This document shows positions 25,578 to 33,947 of a DNA stretch of 64,000 bases, piece after piece (the first letter of the stretch is position 1; every line of letters begins with the position of its first letter). Made by a program: the position numbers and the translations under genes. Location of the stretch: the NCBI GenBank assembly GCA_022843745.1, contig JALHNB010000005.1:111392-175391 (forward strand), written 5' to 3'. Below the pieces are notes generated by a model. It saw nothing but the letters and a program-made list of their open reading frames with translations. It ran no database searches and had not been told where the DNA came from. This stretch comes from Anaerolineae bacterium (GTDB lineage: Bacteria; Chloroflexota; Anaerolineae; Aggregatilineales; Phototrophicaceae).

Positions 25578-26221
25578 GAGATACGGGCATAAACGATCAC
25601 CTGCCAGACGCCGCTGTTGCGGTGAAAATAGCGTTTTAAACCATTTGCGCTGATAACCGATTCAATCGCCACCGTCGGATGCACAAAAAAGCGAAATGGA
25701 TTGCGCTGTATCCAGAACAAGCCGTTCAAAACCGGACGTGCGAGTTTCATCCACCACACATCACGTGGGAAAACCACACCATAAAACTGGCGGGCGCGTG
25801 ACGATGACAGCCCGACCAGCGCTTCCATATCGGGATAACAGCAAATAACGCGATCCAGCGTGACAATATCGGCGGGTTCGATTTCTGGCGCGAGGGCGAC
25901 AAAATTGCCGTGATGATAGGTCACTCGATCAATTTGTCCCAGACGTTCTGCTTCTTTGCGGGCAGCGGTAATATAAGCGGTTGAAGCATCAACGTTCGTG
26001 GCGTTTTGTGCGCCTGCTTGTAGAAGTTCATGTTGAATCGCACCGACACCACCGCCAATGTCAATCAAGGACATATTCTGGATACCGTTGGCTTTCAGGG
26101 TGTCGATCAGAATGCGCGTTGTTTTAGACGGCCCTTTTTGACGATAATCTTCGAGTTCTTTGCGGGCGGTGCTTTCATTAAAAAGGCGTTCGATCCCATC
26201 ACATTGGCTGCAACATTTCAT
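25574..26221 (-). CDS. Class I SAM-dependent methyltransferase
   Basis: 215 residues. The SAM-binding motif I is LIDIGGGVGAIQHEL near residue 53, followed by an acidic residue at the end of strand 2 (NVDAS) and a motif-IV-like DIVTLDRVICC. The C-terminal half has a helical membrane-proximal look (FFVHPTVAIESVISANGLKR). The N-terminal MKCCSQCDGIERLFNE has three cysteines and recalls Mg-protoporphyrin O-methyltransferase-like proteins, but there is no pigment gene nearby, so the substrate is open. The stop codon falls inside a palindromic repeat, which may have replaced the original end of the gene. Confidence 0.82.
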   Translation of the reverse strand: MKCCSQCDGIERLFNESTARKELEDYRQKGPSKTTRILIDTLKANGIQNMSLIDIGGGVGAIQHELLQAGAQNATNVDASTAYITAARKEAERLGQIDRVTYHHGNFVALAPEIEPADIVTLDRVICCYPDMEALVGLSSSRARQFYGVVFPRDVWWMKLARPVLNGLFWIQRNPFRFFVHPTVAIESVISANGLKRYFHRNSGVWQVIVYARIS

Positions 26222-26255
26222 AGCGTAGACTCCTCAACTTCGATCATTATAGATT

Positions 26256-26372
26256 TTATCGATATCGTTCGCAAAGAACATTTGTAGATGTCAGCAATAT
26301 CGTTTGCAGAGAGCATTTAATGCTGTGGTTGTGACCAAAGAACATTTATCGATATAGTTAGTAAAGAACTGA
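26256..26372. repeat. Degenerate tandem repeat between divergent genes
   Basis: Copies sharing [GA]ATATCGTT.GCAAAGAACATTT start near 26261 and 26296 (35 bp apart); a partial copy with CAAAGAACATTTA is at 26336 and another with GATATAGTTAGTAAAGAAC at 26351. The copies are A+T-rich and occupy the shared promoter region. Confidence 0.7.
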
Positions 26373-26444
26373 AGACTCATTGCTATTTCCGCGCAGGTTC
26401 GTCATCGTTCAACGATTTGTTATGGATAGCAAAGGTGTTGTGGT

Positions 26445-27554
26445 ATGGTTCGTGCAAGCCCTGAAAGCTCAACGGAAGTTTTTGAAGAATTTGGACGCAC
26501 TTTATTTTTAAGTTTGTTTACGGTCATCTCGCGCGTTTATCTCACCTTTATGATTATTTATCTGCCGCTGCGGTGGGTGTTGAGGGATCGTTTCTGGTTA
26601 ATAGCTTTTATCAATAATTATGGTGCTTATCTTTTTCTGCCGCTGTTGATAATTTTGCCGATTGGTCTGGTGCTGCGACGGCGTTGGGTGGTGATTCTGA
26701 GTGCGATATTGGTGGTGATCGGCGTGATATGGGGCGTGCCCTATTTCGTGCCGAAACGTGTACTCGCCGCTACTGGCCCGACTCTGAGTGTTGTCTCCTT
26801 TGATGTCGGTTTGACGAATGCGGATTTGACTGGCGTAAAGGATTGGCTCTTAGAGACCGATGCCGATGTGATTCTGCTTCAAGGGGTCAACAAATTTCAG
26901 ATTCGCAAAGGGCAGCTTTCGGGCAGTTCCATCCGCTATCCCTTCCAGCAGGGTGTATTTTTTTCGAATGATGACATTCCCTGGGGTAATTTTATCCTCT
27001 CGCGCTATCCAATCAGCAAAATTGATAAGCTCGATATTAAGAATACGTCGGCGCTTGCGATGCACCAGCGCTACGAAATTGACGTGAATGGTCAGATTGT
27101 CGCCGTTTATAACGCGCGTTTTGACTACCCGCTGACACCGGGTGGCGTGCCGCGCATTGTTTTATTGATTAGCACTCCATTGGCTGAGGCTTTGGTGAGA
27201 TATGATCCGGCAGGCCGCGACAATCAAATCCGGGAATTTTTAAGTCAGGTCGAAAATGAAACACGGCCCTTTGTGGTGGCGGGTAGTTTTAATATGAGCG
27301 ACCAGACCGAAATCTACCGCGAGGTCGCTCGGCAAATGCGCGATTCGTTTCTTGAGGCAGGCTTTGGCCTCGGCGCAACCTGGGAGTTAGCGCCTGGAGA
27401 GGGTTTGATGTCACGTCTGACTTCACCTTTATTCCGTGTCGATTATATCTGGCATGGCGATGGCTTGCGGGCAGTCAATATGGGTCAGGGGCCACGCGGC
27501 CTGGGATCGGATCACCTGCCAGTCTATGCAACGCTCGAATTGACTGGAGACTAA
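26445..27554 (+). CDS. Membrane-anchored EEP-fold pseudoenzyme
   Basis: 369 residues: three hydrophobic segments (about 28-42, 52-78, 81-101), then an endonuclease/exonuclease/phosphatase domain (112-369). Most catalytic positions have changed compared with the family: Asn in the first strand is Asp120, the metal-ligand Glu of LQE is Gly147 (ILLQGVNK), the His of NTH is replaced (YNARF), and the Asp of GDFN is Ser281 (AGSFNMS). Asp333 (RVDYIW) and the C-terminal SDHLP are retained. It is probably catalytically dead or altered. The intact EEP paralogue starts 16 bases downstream in the same operon. Confidence 0.85.
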   Translation: MVRASPESSTEVFEEFGRTLFLSLFTVISRVYLTFMIIYLPLRWVLRDRFWLIAFINNYGAYLFLPLLIILPIGLVLRRRWVVILSAILVVIGVIWGVPYFVPKRVLAATGPTLSVVSFDVGLTNADLTGVKDWLLETDADVILLQGVNKFQIRKGQLSGSSIRYPFQQGVFFSNDDIPWGNFILSRYPISKIDKLDIKNTSALAMHQRYEIDVNGQIVAVYNARFDYPLTPGGVPRIVLLISTPLAEALVRYDPAGRDNQIREFLSQVENETRPFVVAGSFNMSDQTEIYREVARQMRDSFLEAGFGLGATWELAPGEGLMSRLTSPLFRVDYIWHGDGLRAVNMGQGPRGLGSDHLPVYATLELTGD

Positions 27555-27569
27555 TGGAAGGAGGCCATT

Positions 27570-28316
27570 TTGAAAATTCTGTCCCTCAATTTACGACATA
27601 ATCAGGATCGTTGGGAAGAACGTTTGCCACTGGTGGTCGATGCACTGCACAATGAAGAGGCGGACATCATTGGTTTTCAGGAAGTCTGGTTGGGTTTTCA
27701 ACAGGCTCATATGATCGCGGATCGCTTGAATCAACAGACACCAGACCGCCCTTATTCGGTTTTCGTTGAGCCTAAATGGGGCGAAAATCCAGTTGAAGGC
27801 ATTGGTATCCTTTCGCGCCTCCCGGTGATCGACCATCAACGTCTGGAACTGCCAGAGGGCGAACGCATTGCACAGTCGATTCGGGTTGAAATAGACGGTC
27901 AAACTGTCGATATTGCCAATACCCATCTCCATCATCGCCCAGAAAAAGACGAAGTTATCCGCCTCCCACAGATGGAAACGCTGCTCAGGTGGATGTTTGG
28001 GCAAGAGAATCGGCGCTGGATACTCACAGGGGATATGAACGCTGCACCAACCACAAGTACGATTCAGCTCACAAAAAAGCGGCTGGCTTCAACTTATGAG
28101 GTGGTGCATGGGCGCGAACCCATAACAACATTCCCCACGCCGCTGGTGACAGGTGGATATACTGGCTCGTCAATTGCGATTGATTATATTTTTTTCGACC
28201 CGTCATTTTTGCGCGTCAAGGCTGCTCAGGTGATCGCGAATAAGGCGCATCCAGATGATAACCAACTCTATCCTTCCGATCATTATGGCCTGATGGCGGA
28301 GATCGAAATCATTTAA
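27570..28316 (+). CDS. Endonuclease/exonuclease/phosphatase family protein
   Basis: A 248-residue soluble EEP-fold hydrolase with the full catalytic set: Asn7 (LSLNLRH), Glu38 (FQEVW), His119 (NTHLHH), Asp155/Asn157 (TGDMNAAP), Asp205 (IDYIFF) and Asp236/His238 (PSDHYG). Relatives cut DNA, phospholipid head groups or phosphodiesters; the exact substrate is not recognisable. TTG start with a strong AAGGAGG site. It follows the membrane-bound degenerate paralogue, which may anchor or regulate it. Its 3' end, including the stop codon, is repeated three more times downstream at a 33-bp period. Confidence 0.88.
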   Translation: MKILSLNLRHNQDRWEERLPLVVDALHNEEADIIGFQEVWLGFQQAHMIADRLNQQTPDRPYSVFVEPKWGENPVEGIGILSRLPVIDHQRLELPEGERIAQSIRVEIDGQTVDIANTHLHHRPEKDEVIRLPQMETLLRWMFGQENRRWILTGDMNAAPTTSTIQLTKKRLASTYEVVHGREPITTFPTPLVTGGYTGSSIAIDYIFFDPSFLRVKAAQVIANKAHPDDNQLYPSDHYGLMAEIEII

Positions 28317-28419
28317 CCAGGCGTTATAGCAGAGATCGCGATTATTGAAACAGACTTGATGGCGGAGATCGAAATTATTTAAATAGCCCTGCTGACCGAG
28401 ATTAAGATCGCTTAAATAG
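28288..28419. repeat. Four tandem 33-bp copies of the EEP gene tail
   Basis: Copy 0 (28288-28320) covers the last codons and stop of the EEP gene; copies follow at 28321, 28354 and 28387. All contain a GAGAT core and three carry TTTAA or CTTAA at the stop position. Read in the gene's frame after its stop they encode AEIAII..., MAEIEII-stop and TEIKIA-stop. Confidence 0.95.
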
Positions 28420-28494
28420 GCCAGTTGCCGCTGGTCACATAGTCAAACGGATTATACAATCGAAGAGTAAAGCGATTGTGTATTGGAGCAGTTC

Positions 28495-29043
28495 ATGAGT
28501 CGGGCAGGACGCAATTGGTTGATCTTACTTTTCATCATTGCAGCGGTGCTGATTGTCGATCAGGCCACGAAGCGTATTGTCATGGATTCGATGCTCGTTG
28601 GCGAATCGCGCCAGCCAATCCCCGCACTTGTGCCATACTTTCAGATCACACGCAGCGAAAATATGGGCGCGGCGTTTGGCTTTCTGCCACAAGGCGGTGA
28701 TGTCTTTTTGATTATCGCAGTCGTTGTCGTCAGCGCGATGATTTATTTCTACCCACGTATCCCCGTGACTGCGAAGCTGGCACAAGTTGCTATCGGGCTG
28801 ATTTGCGGCGGTGCGCTTGGTAACGCGCTGGATCGCCTGCAACATGGGTCGGTGGTGGATTTTATCCATTACCAAATTCCGGGTTTCCTCTCCAACGTAT
28901 CGAATCTCGCTGACCATGCAATTGTCTTAGGTGTGTTTTTGATTTTTATTGATAGCTGGCTGGCAGAACGTGCGAAAAAACGCGCGGATTCTTTGGCTTT
29001 GCACACCAGCGATGAAAGCGCGGATTCGCGTTTCTCCGATTGA
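28495..29043 (+). CDS. lspA: Lipoprotein signal peptidase
   Basis: A 182-residue LspA with four membrane segments. It cleaves the signal peptide of prolipoproteins after lipid transfer to the lipobox cysteine. The family motifs are present: DQATK near residue 22, ENMGAAFGF (55-63), GGALGNALDR with catalytic Asp113, VVDF (120-123) and NLADHAI with catalytic Asp140. I use the ATG at 28495, five bases after GGAG, not the TTG of the longer frame. The hydrophilic C-terminal tail of about 30 residues is longer than usual. A lipoprotein gene follows 12 bases later. Confidence 0.95.
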   Translation: MSRAGRNWLILLFIIAAVLIVDQATKRIVMDSMLVGESRQPIPALVPYFQITRSENMGAAFGFLPQGGDVFLIIAVVVVSAMIYFYPRIPVTAKLAQVAIGLICGGALGNALDRLQHGSVVDFIHYQIPGFLSNVSNLADHAIVLGVFLIFIDSWLAERAKKRADSLALHTSDESADSRFSD

Positions 29044-29055
29044 AAGGATGAATTG

Positions 29056-29619
29056 ATGATGAAAAAATTATTCTGGCTGACAGGTGTCGTATTATTGTTA
29101 GTAGCCGGATGTACATTAGGATCAACCGCGCCGACAGGAGATACCTCCAATGATCCCAGCGCGGCGCAGCAGCTTTTGCCCAATCTTGCCGGCTATAATC
29201 GTACTAATGCCGAGAGTTTGACCAGCGCGGTGAGCAGCATCAGCGGCGGCGCAGCACTGATTAGCGGGAATCCATTGTTGGCGGCTGTTATCGCCCGCAT
29301 CGATACGATGATGCAGTGCTACCAGAACGTGGGCGCGGTGGCGGCCTCGGTTTATACCCAGGTAGACCTCGGTCAGGTTCTGGCGGGACAGATGCCCAAA
29401 CTCGGCGCAGTGGCTGTGATTAATCAGGATCGCCTGAGCCGCAATTTCCTCAGTTGCATTGTTGGTGGCGCTGGCGCATCGGCGCAGGCCGTGTCCATTG
29501 AGCCGTGCCTCGGTTCTGGCGAGAAGGTGATTAACAACGAGACCATTACCTATATCTACGGCGGAACTGATCCGAGCTTCTGCGTCAGCGTTGACCAGCA
29601 TTTTAATGCGCTGCGATAG
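29056..29619 (+). CDS. Lipoprotein of unknown function
   Basis: 187 residues. The N-terminus MMKKLFWLTGVVLLLVAGC is a lipoprotein signal with lipobox LVAGC. The mature part is a mostly helical domain of about 160 residues with four cysteines (MQCYQNV, LSCIVG, EPCLGSG, SFCVSV), likely two disulfides. No known family is recognised. It follows lspA by 12 bases behind an AAAGGA site and is probably co-transcribed with it. A 13-bp tandem duplication spans its stop codon. Confidence 0.8.
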   Translation: MMKKLFWLTGVVLLLVAGCTLGSTAPTGDTSNDPSAAQQLLPNLAGYNRTNAESLTSAVSSISGGAALISGNPLLAAVIARIDTMMQCYQNVGAVAASVYTQVDLGQVLAGQMPKLGAVAVINQDRLSRNFLSCIVGGAGASAQAVSIEPCLGSGEKVINNETITYIYGGTDPSFCVSVDQHFNALR

Positions 29620-29635
29620 CAAGCTGCGGTAGCAA
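29610..29635. repeat. 13-bp tandem duplication across a stop codon
   Basis: GCTGCGATAGCAA (29610-29622) is followed directly by GCTGCGGTAGCAA (29623-29635), one mismatch; the first copy contains the lipoprotein's TAG stop. Confidence 0.85.
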
Positions 29636-29690
29636 ATTGGCGCATTTTTCATAATTTTGGGTTTTCGCAGCCACACAGCGAAACTGGGAA

Positions 29691-29699
29691 TGCTATAAT
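29691..29699 (+). promoter_or_regulatory. Extended -10 promoter of the cyclase operon
   Basis: TGCTATAAT, an extended -10 element, ends 33 bases before the first cyclase ATG; no clear -35 element, as expected for this type. Confidence 0.65.
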
Positions 29700-29732
29700 A
29701 GAAAATCTAGGCTTTGGTTTGGAGTTCCAGGT

Positions 29733-31490
29733 ATGTTAAATACGAACAACAGCCCGATTGACGCTATTCACGGCATCCGGGCGCTGGTGAAAGAAGTCGA
29801 TCTCGCACTGCGGAAGCAGCAGGAAATTTTACAATTGCGCGGCATGAGCCTGCCACCCGGTACGACTCGTTCGTTGAGCAGCATCATCGAAGACCTGAAT
29901 AAGATTGAATCGCGGCTGGCGGACGAGACGACGGAACTTAGCCAGCTTCGCGCATTGGCGGGAACATCTGATCAACTTGGTTCATCGCTTGATCTCGACA
30001 CGGTGCTGGCTGAGGCGATGGATAATGTTATCAATCTGACCGGGGCTGAACGTGGCTATATTGCTTTGACCAATCCTTTTTCAGATGAATTGGACTTTCG
30101 CGTTGCCCGCGACCCCGATCAGCAGGATAAACAGGGGCGCGTCACCTTCCAGGGCAGCCGCACGATCCTGGGCGAAGTGTTGGAAACTGGAAAAGCGCTG
30201 CTCACTGATAATGCTTACAATGACCCCCGTATGCAGGATAACGCCACCGTAGCACGTCTGGCACTGCGTTCTGTAGTCTGTGTGCCGCTCAAGCTTAAGG
30301 ATCGGGTGATTGGCGCTGTCTATGTTGATAATCGTCTGCGTGCCGGGATTTTTACACAGCGTGAAGCCAATCTTCTGGCGGCTTTTGGCAATCAGGCATC
30401 CATTGCCATCGAAAATGCGCGTCTTTATACGCGCGTCCAGACGAGCATTGCCGCGATCACCGAATTAAAAGAAATGATGGACAGCGTATTTGCTTCCATT
30501 GGCAGCGGCGTGATTACGACCAATGCGGAAGACCTCGTGACAACCTATAATCGTGCCGCCTCGCAAATTTTGTCATATGAAGCGGAACAGGCACTCGGTC
30601 AACGCCTGAAGGCCGTGATGCCCAAGATTAACATTGATGTCGAAACCCATCTGCACAGTGTCCGCCAGCAAAATCAGGCCAGCACTGTCGAAGCCGAACT
30701 GGATAACCCCGGTCATGAGCGCATCGCTTTAAGCATGAAACTCAGCCCTCTGAAGGATGCCGATCAAGGGACGCAGGGTGTCGCGATTGTGTTAGATGAC
30801 CTGACCGAACAGCGCAAGGATGAACGCACCCTGAATGTTATGACCACCTATCTGACACCCGAAATGGTCAAAAACATCCAGCAGATTTCAACGTTGGCGC
30901 TGGGTGGTGAACGGCGTGAGATAACGTGCATCTTCGTGGATGTCCGCCCCATTTCGACCTTCCCGCCCGGTCTCAATCCCAAGCAGCTTATGGAGATGCT
31001 CAATCTTTATCTCACTGTAGCCACCGAATGTATCCTGTCCTCCAACGGAATTATCGACAAATACATGGGGCATGAGGTGATGGGGTTGTTTAATTCGCAG
31101 TTAAACCCACAAAGCAGCCACGCCCAATTTGCCGTCGAATCTGCTTTAAATATGCGCGACTCGTTTCTCAAATTGTATGAACAATTGGGAATTAATCCTG
31201 ATCCGCATTATTATCGTGCAGGTATTCATACAGGTATTGCAACTCTGGGAAATGCTGGCAGCTTGAGCCGACGTGACTTCACCGCGATTGGGGATAGTGT
31301 TAATCTCTCCAAGCGCCTTGAAGAAAATGCGGTTGCCGGCCAGATCATCATCAGCGAAGATGTGGTTGAGCATATGCAGGCCAGCGTTGGTGATGAATTA
31401 TTTAAGAATATCCAGTTTCTGGAACGCGATGCCATTCAAGTCAAGGGACGCCAGCAGCGCACCCGTATTTACGAGGTCTTCCGACAGTAA
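29733..31490 (+). CDS. GAF-PAS-class III nucleotide cyclase homologue lacking one metal Asp
   Basis: 585 residues, soluble: N-terminal coiled coil (1-72), GAF (about 75-232), PAS-like (245-360), cyclase homology domain (about 385-585). The first metal Asp is present as Asp403 in IFVDVR, although the usual GFT after it is missing (PIST). The second metal Asp, in the normal DKYMGDAVM, is His447 (DKYMGHEVM). Asp521, Asn524 and Arg528 (IGDSVNLSKRLE) remain. A class III cyclase normally needs both Asp residues, so on its own this domain should be inactive or weak. It may pair with the downstream paralogue, whose ATG overlaps its TAA by one base. Confidence 0.9.
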   Translation: MLNTNNSPIDAIHGIRALVKEVDLALRKQQEILQLRGMSLPPGTTRSLSSIIEDLNKIESRLADETTELSQLRALAGTSDQLGSSLDLDTVLAEAMDNVINLTGAERGYIALTNPFSDELDFRVARDPDQQDKQGRVTFQGSRTILGEVLETGKALLTDNAYNDPRMQDNATVARLALRSVVCVPLKLKDRVIGAVYVDNRLRAGIFTQREANLLAAFGNQASIAIENARLYTRVQTSIAAITELKEMMDSVFASIGSGVITTNAEDLVTTYNRAASQILSYEAEQALGQRLKAVMPKINIDVETHLHSVRQQNQASTVEAELDNPGHERIALSMKLSPLKDADQGTQGVAIVLDDLTEQRKDERTLNVMTTYLTPEMVKNIQQISTLALGGERREITCIFVDVRPISTFPPGLNPKQLMEMLNLYLTVATECILSSNGIIDKYMGHEVMGLFNSQLNPQSSHAQFAVESALNMRDSFLKLYEQLGINPDPHYYRAGIHTGIATLGNAGSLSRRDFTAIGDSVNLSKRLEENAVAGQIIISEDVVEHMQASVGDELFKNIQFLERDAIQVKGRQQRTRIYEVFRQ

Positions 31491-33265
31491 TGTTTGACGA
31501 TACTTCAAAAATCAACACTGAAAGCTCGACGAATGAGTTGGTGCGGCAGTTGTCGCAGCGCGTCACGGAACTGATTCAGCTTTTGCGGGCGCAGCAAGAG
31601 GTTTTGCTACAGCGCGGTATGAGTTTGCCGCCTGTCGCCAATGAGCGCCTCAAAGAACTCAAGCAGCAGGTTGAAGGCTTTTCAACACTTATGCTTGACC
31701 AGCAGATGACCCTGCGCCATTTGCGGGCTGTGGCCGAGACAACCTCGATTGTCAATTCGTCGTTAGAGCCGGACGAAGTTTTGAAACAGGTTATGGACAC
31801 CGTGATCCGCCTCGCCGGGGCTGAACGCGGTTTCATCATGCTCAAGAATCGCACGACGGGTGAACTCGAATTTACCGTTGCGCGTGGCATTGACCAGGAA
31901 CAGCTTACGCGCGATTCGTTCACCATCAGCAGCACGATTGTCAACAAAGTCGCTGAGTCGGGTGAGCCGGAATTGACGAATAACGCCAGCGATGACCCCC
32001 GTTATAAAAGCAATCAAAGCGTCATCGGTTTTGCCCTGCGCAGCATTATCGCTGTGCCGTTGAAAGTGCGCGGCGATGTGATCGGCGTTGTATATTGCGA
32101 TAATCGCTTTCTGGCAGGAGTTTTTAAACAATCTGACCTGGAACTGCTGGCGGCTTTTGCGACCCAGGCGGGTGTTGCCATCGAAAACGCGCGTTTGTTC
32201 GAATCGGCGCGGGCGCGGCTGGCTGAGGTCAAAGAAACCAGCGATCTCATTTCCAATATTTTTGAATCCATTGCCAGCGGTATTATCACGACAGACCGTG
32301 ACAGTATCATCAACACCTGTAACGCCGCTGCGGGGACAATTATCGGTGCCTATGCCGATGAAGTGGTCGGTAAATCACTCTACGATGTTCTTCCATCCAG
32401 TCTCAACGGCGATTTTCAGGAACGGCTGGAAAAAGTACGCGAAACAGGTTCGCAGGAATTGATTAAAGCCGAGCCAGTGCTGGATAGCCTGGGGGCGCGG
32501 GTCTGGAATTTGATTATCAGCCCGCTGCGCGATTATAACGGCAATACGCAGGGTGTGGCGATTGTGCTGGATGACCTCACCGAGATCAAGCGGCGTGAAG
32601 CACAGTTAGCTGGCGTAAAACCCTATCTGCCCTCGGCGCTGGTCGATAATATCCTCAATATTGATGTTTCCGGCCAGGAACGTTTCATCAGCACCCTGTC
32701 TGCGGATGTGCGCGGCTTTACGTCATTCAGCGAACGTCTGGAACCGGAAGAGTTGATGGAGATCATCAATAAATATCTGAGCCTTTCCAGCGATGCGATC
32801 AATCTTTACGAGGGTGTGGTCGATAAATATATGGGCGATGCGGTGGTTGGGCTTTTCAACACCCAGTTAAACCCGCAGGAAGATCATGCGGTCCGCGCTG
32901 TCCGTGCCGCGATGAGTATGCGCTATGATCTGTTCGCGCTGCACGAAATTTTGCCGGAAGACCAGCGCTTATTTTATGGCATCGGTATCCATTCCGGTCC
33001 AGCGGTACTGGGGAATGTCGGCAGCAAACAGCGTCAGGAGTTCGCCGCAATTGGCGATGCGATGGATTTGAGCAAACTTTTGCAGGAAAATGCGAAAGGC
33101 GGCGAAATCATCATCAGCGAGGCCACCTACGAACTCGTGAGCAATCAGTTCGAATGTGAACCCTACACACCGACCAAACTCAAGGGTCGCACAGATTTGA
33201 CGTTGGCCTACAAGGTGCTGAAACGCAAAAAGCTTACCGGAGCGATTTCGCTGGATGATTTTTAG
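31490..33265 (+). CDS. GAF-PAS-class III adenylate/guanylate cyclase
   Basis: 591 residues with the same layout as the preceding paralogue: coiled coil (1-80), GAF (85-237), PAS (250-365), cyclase (about 395-591). Both metal Asp residues are present: Asp406 in SADVRGFTSF and Asp450 in DKYMGDAVV. Lys446 and the GDAMDLSK segment suggest ATP rather than GTP as substrate. The usual Asn of GDxVN is Asp here (GDAMDLSKLL) and the Arg of the RLE segment is absent, so transition-state residues may have to come from the partner. Translational coupling (TAATG) supports a heterodimer with the upstream protein. The stop codon is part of a repeated copy of the convergent gene's tail. Confidence 0.9.
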   Translation: MFDDTSKINTESSTNELVRQLSQRVTELIQLLRAQQEVLLQRGMSLPPVANERLKELKQQVEGFSTLMLDQQMTLRHLRAVAETTSIVNSSLEPDEVLKQVMDTVIRLAGAERGFIMLKNRTTGELEFTVARGIDQEQLTRDSFTISSTIVNKVAESGEPELTNNASDDPRYKSNQSVIGFALRSIIAVPLKVRGDVIGVVYCDNRFLAGVFKQSDLELLAAFATQAGVAIENARLFESARARLAEVKETSDLISNIFESIASGIITTDRDSIINTCNAAAGTIIGAYADEVVGKSLYDVLPSSLNGDFQERLEKVRETGSQELIKAEPVLDSLGARVWNLIISPLRDYNGNTQGVAIVLDDLTEIKRREAQLAGVKPYLPSALVDNILNIDVSGQERFISTLSADVRGFTSFSERLEPEELMEIINKYLSLSSDAINLYEGVVDKYMGDAVVGLFNTQLNPQEDHAVRAVRAAMSMRYDLFALHEILPEDQRLFYGIGIHSGPAVLGNVGSKQRQEFAAIGDAMDLSKLLQENAKGGEIIISEATYELVSNQFECEPYTPTKLKGRTDLTLAYKVLKRKKLTGAISLDDF

Positions 33266-33329
33266 AGCGTATTCAGGAGCGCGTTGCAATCTGCTTCTAG
33301 AGCGTATTCAGGAGCGCGTTGCAATCTGC
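33263..33329. repeat. Exact 32-bp direct repeat at the end of two convergent genes
   Basis: TAGAGCGTATTCAGGAGCGC and the next 12 bases occur at 33263-33294 and again, identically, at 33298-33329 (period 35). The second copy is the 3' end of the GntR gene; the first supplies the stop codon of the cyclase gene. Confidence 0.97.
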
Positions 33330-33947
33330 GGAGATGATATTGACCAGAATTTCTCGCGCCTGATTTTCGTCACGGGTCTCGATAGCATTTAACAGCGTCT
33401 CATAATCTGCCATCTGTGTACGCCGCTGCTGAAAAGTGCGTGGAGCGCGTACCTGTCGAACACTATTTTCTAATAAACGCACCTGATTCAAAACGCTGTT
33501 CAAAAGCGCGGCTGTTTGCGCCTTGCCTGCTATTCGCCCAATCGTTTCATGAAAAGTCAGTAAAGATTCAATCGCCCCCAGGGGATTTCGGGCTTCAGTC
33601 TGGCTGCGGGCTTCGTCGATCAGATCGCGCAGTTCGTCGAGATCATCATTGTTGATGACACCTATTGCCCAATTGAGCGCCAATTCTTCCAGCGTTGCCC
33701 ACAGCGTATAGAGTTCTGCGGCTTCATCGGCTGTATAAGTGCGCACATAAACGCCGCGCCGCGCCCATTTAACAACCAACCCCTCTTGCTCCAAAATGCG
33801 AAGCGCGTCACGAACGGTATTCTGGCTGACATTCATCTCGTGCGCCAATGTGAGTTCGATCAGCCGTTCGCCAATGATATGCCCCCCGTTAAAGATTGAT
33901 TCACGCAGGGCGGCGGCAACATTTTCGGCCAGGGTGCTGTGCGGCAT
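33297..33947 (-). CDS. GntR family transcriptional regulator, FCD type
   Basis: 216 residues. The N-terminal winged helix (LAENVAAALRESIFNG ... LAHEMNVSQNTVRDALRILE) has the typical GntR recognition helix VSQNTVRDAL. The C-terminal FCD all-helical ligand domain contains the metal/ligand residues in LWATLEELALNWAI, TFHETIGRIAG and RTQMADYETLLNAIE. FCD regulators control sugar-acid, amino-acid or short organic-acid use; the target is not evident since no catabolic operon is adjacent. Its 3' end is duplicated downstream. Confidence 0.92.
   Translation of the reverse strand: MPHSTLAENVAAALRESIFNGGHIIGERLIELTLAHEMNVSQNTVRDALRILEQEGLVVKWARRGVYVRTYTADEAAELYTLWATLEELALNWAIGVINNDDLDELRDLIDEARSQTEARNPLGAIESLLTFHETIGRIAGKAQTAALLNSVLNQVRLLENSVRQVRAPRTFQQRRTQMADYETLLNAIETRDENQAREILVNIISADCNALLNTL

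Noticed and set aside
28288-28419. Four regular 33-bp units as a CRISPR or iteron origin
   Set aside because: The first unit is the coding end of the EEP gene, the units are contiguous with no spacers, and no replication initiator gene is near.
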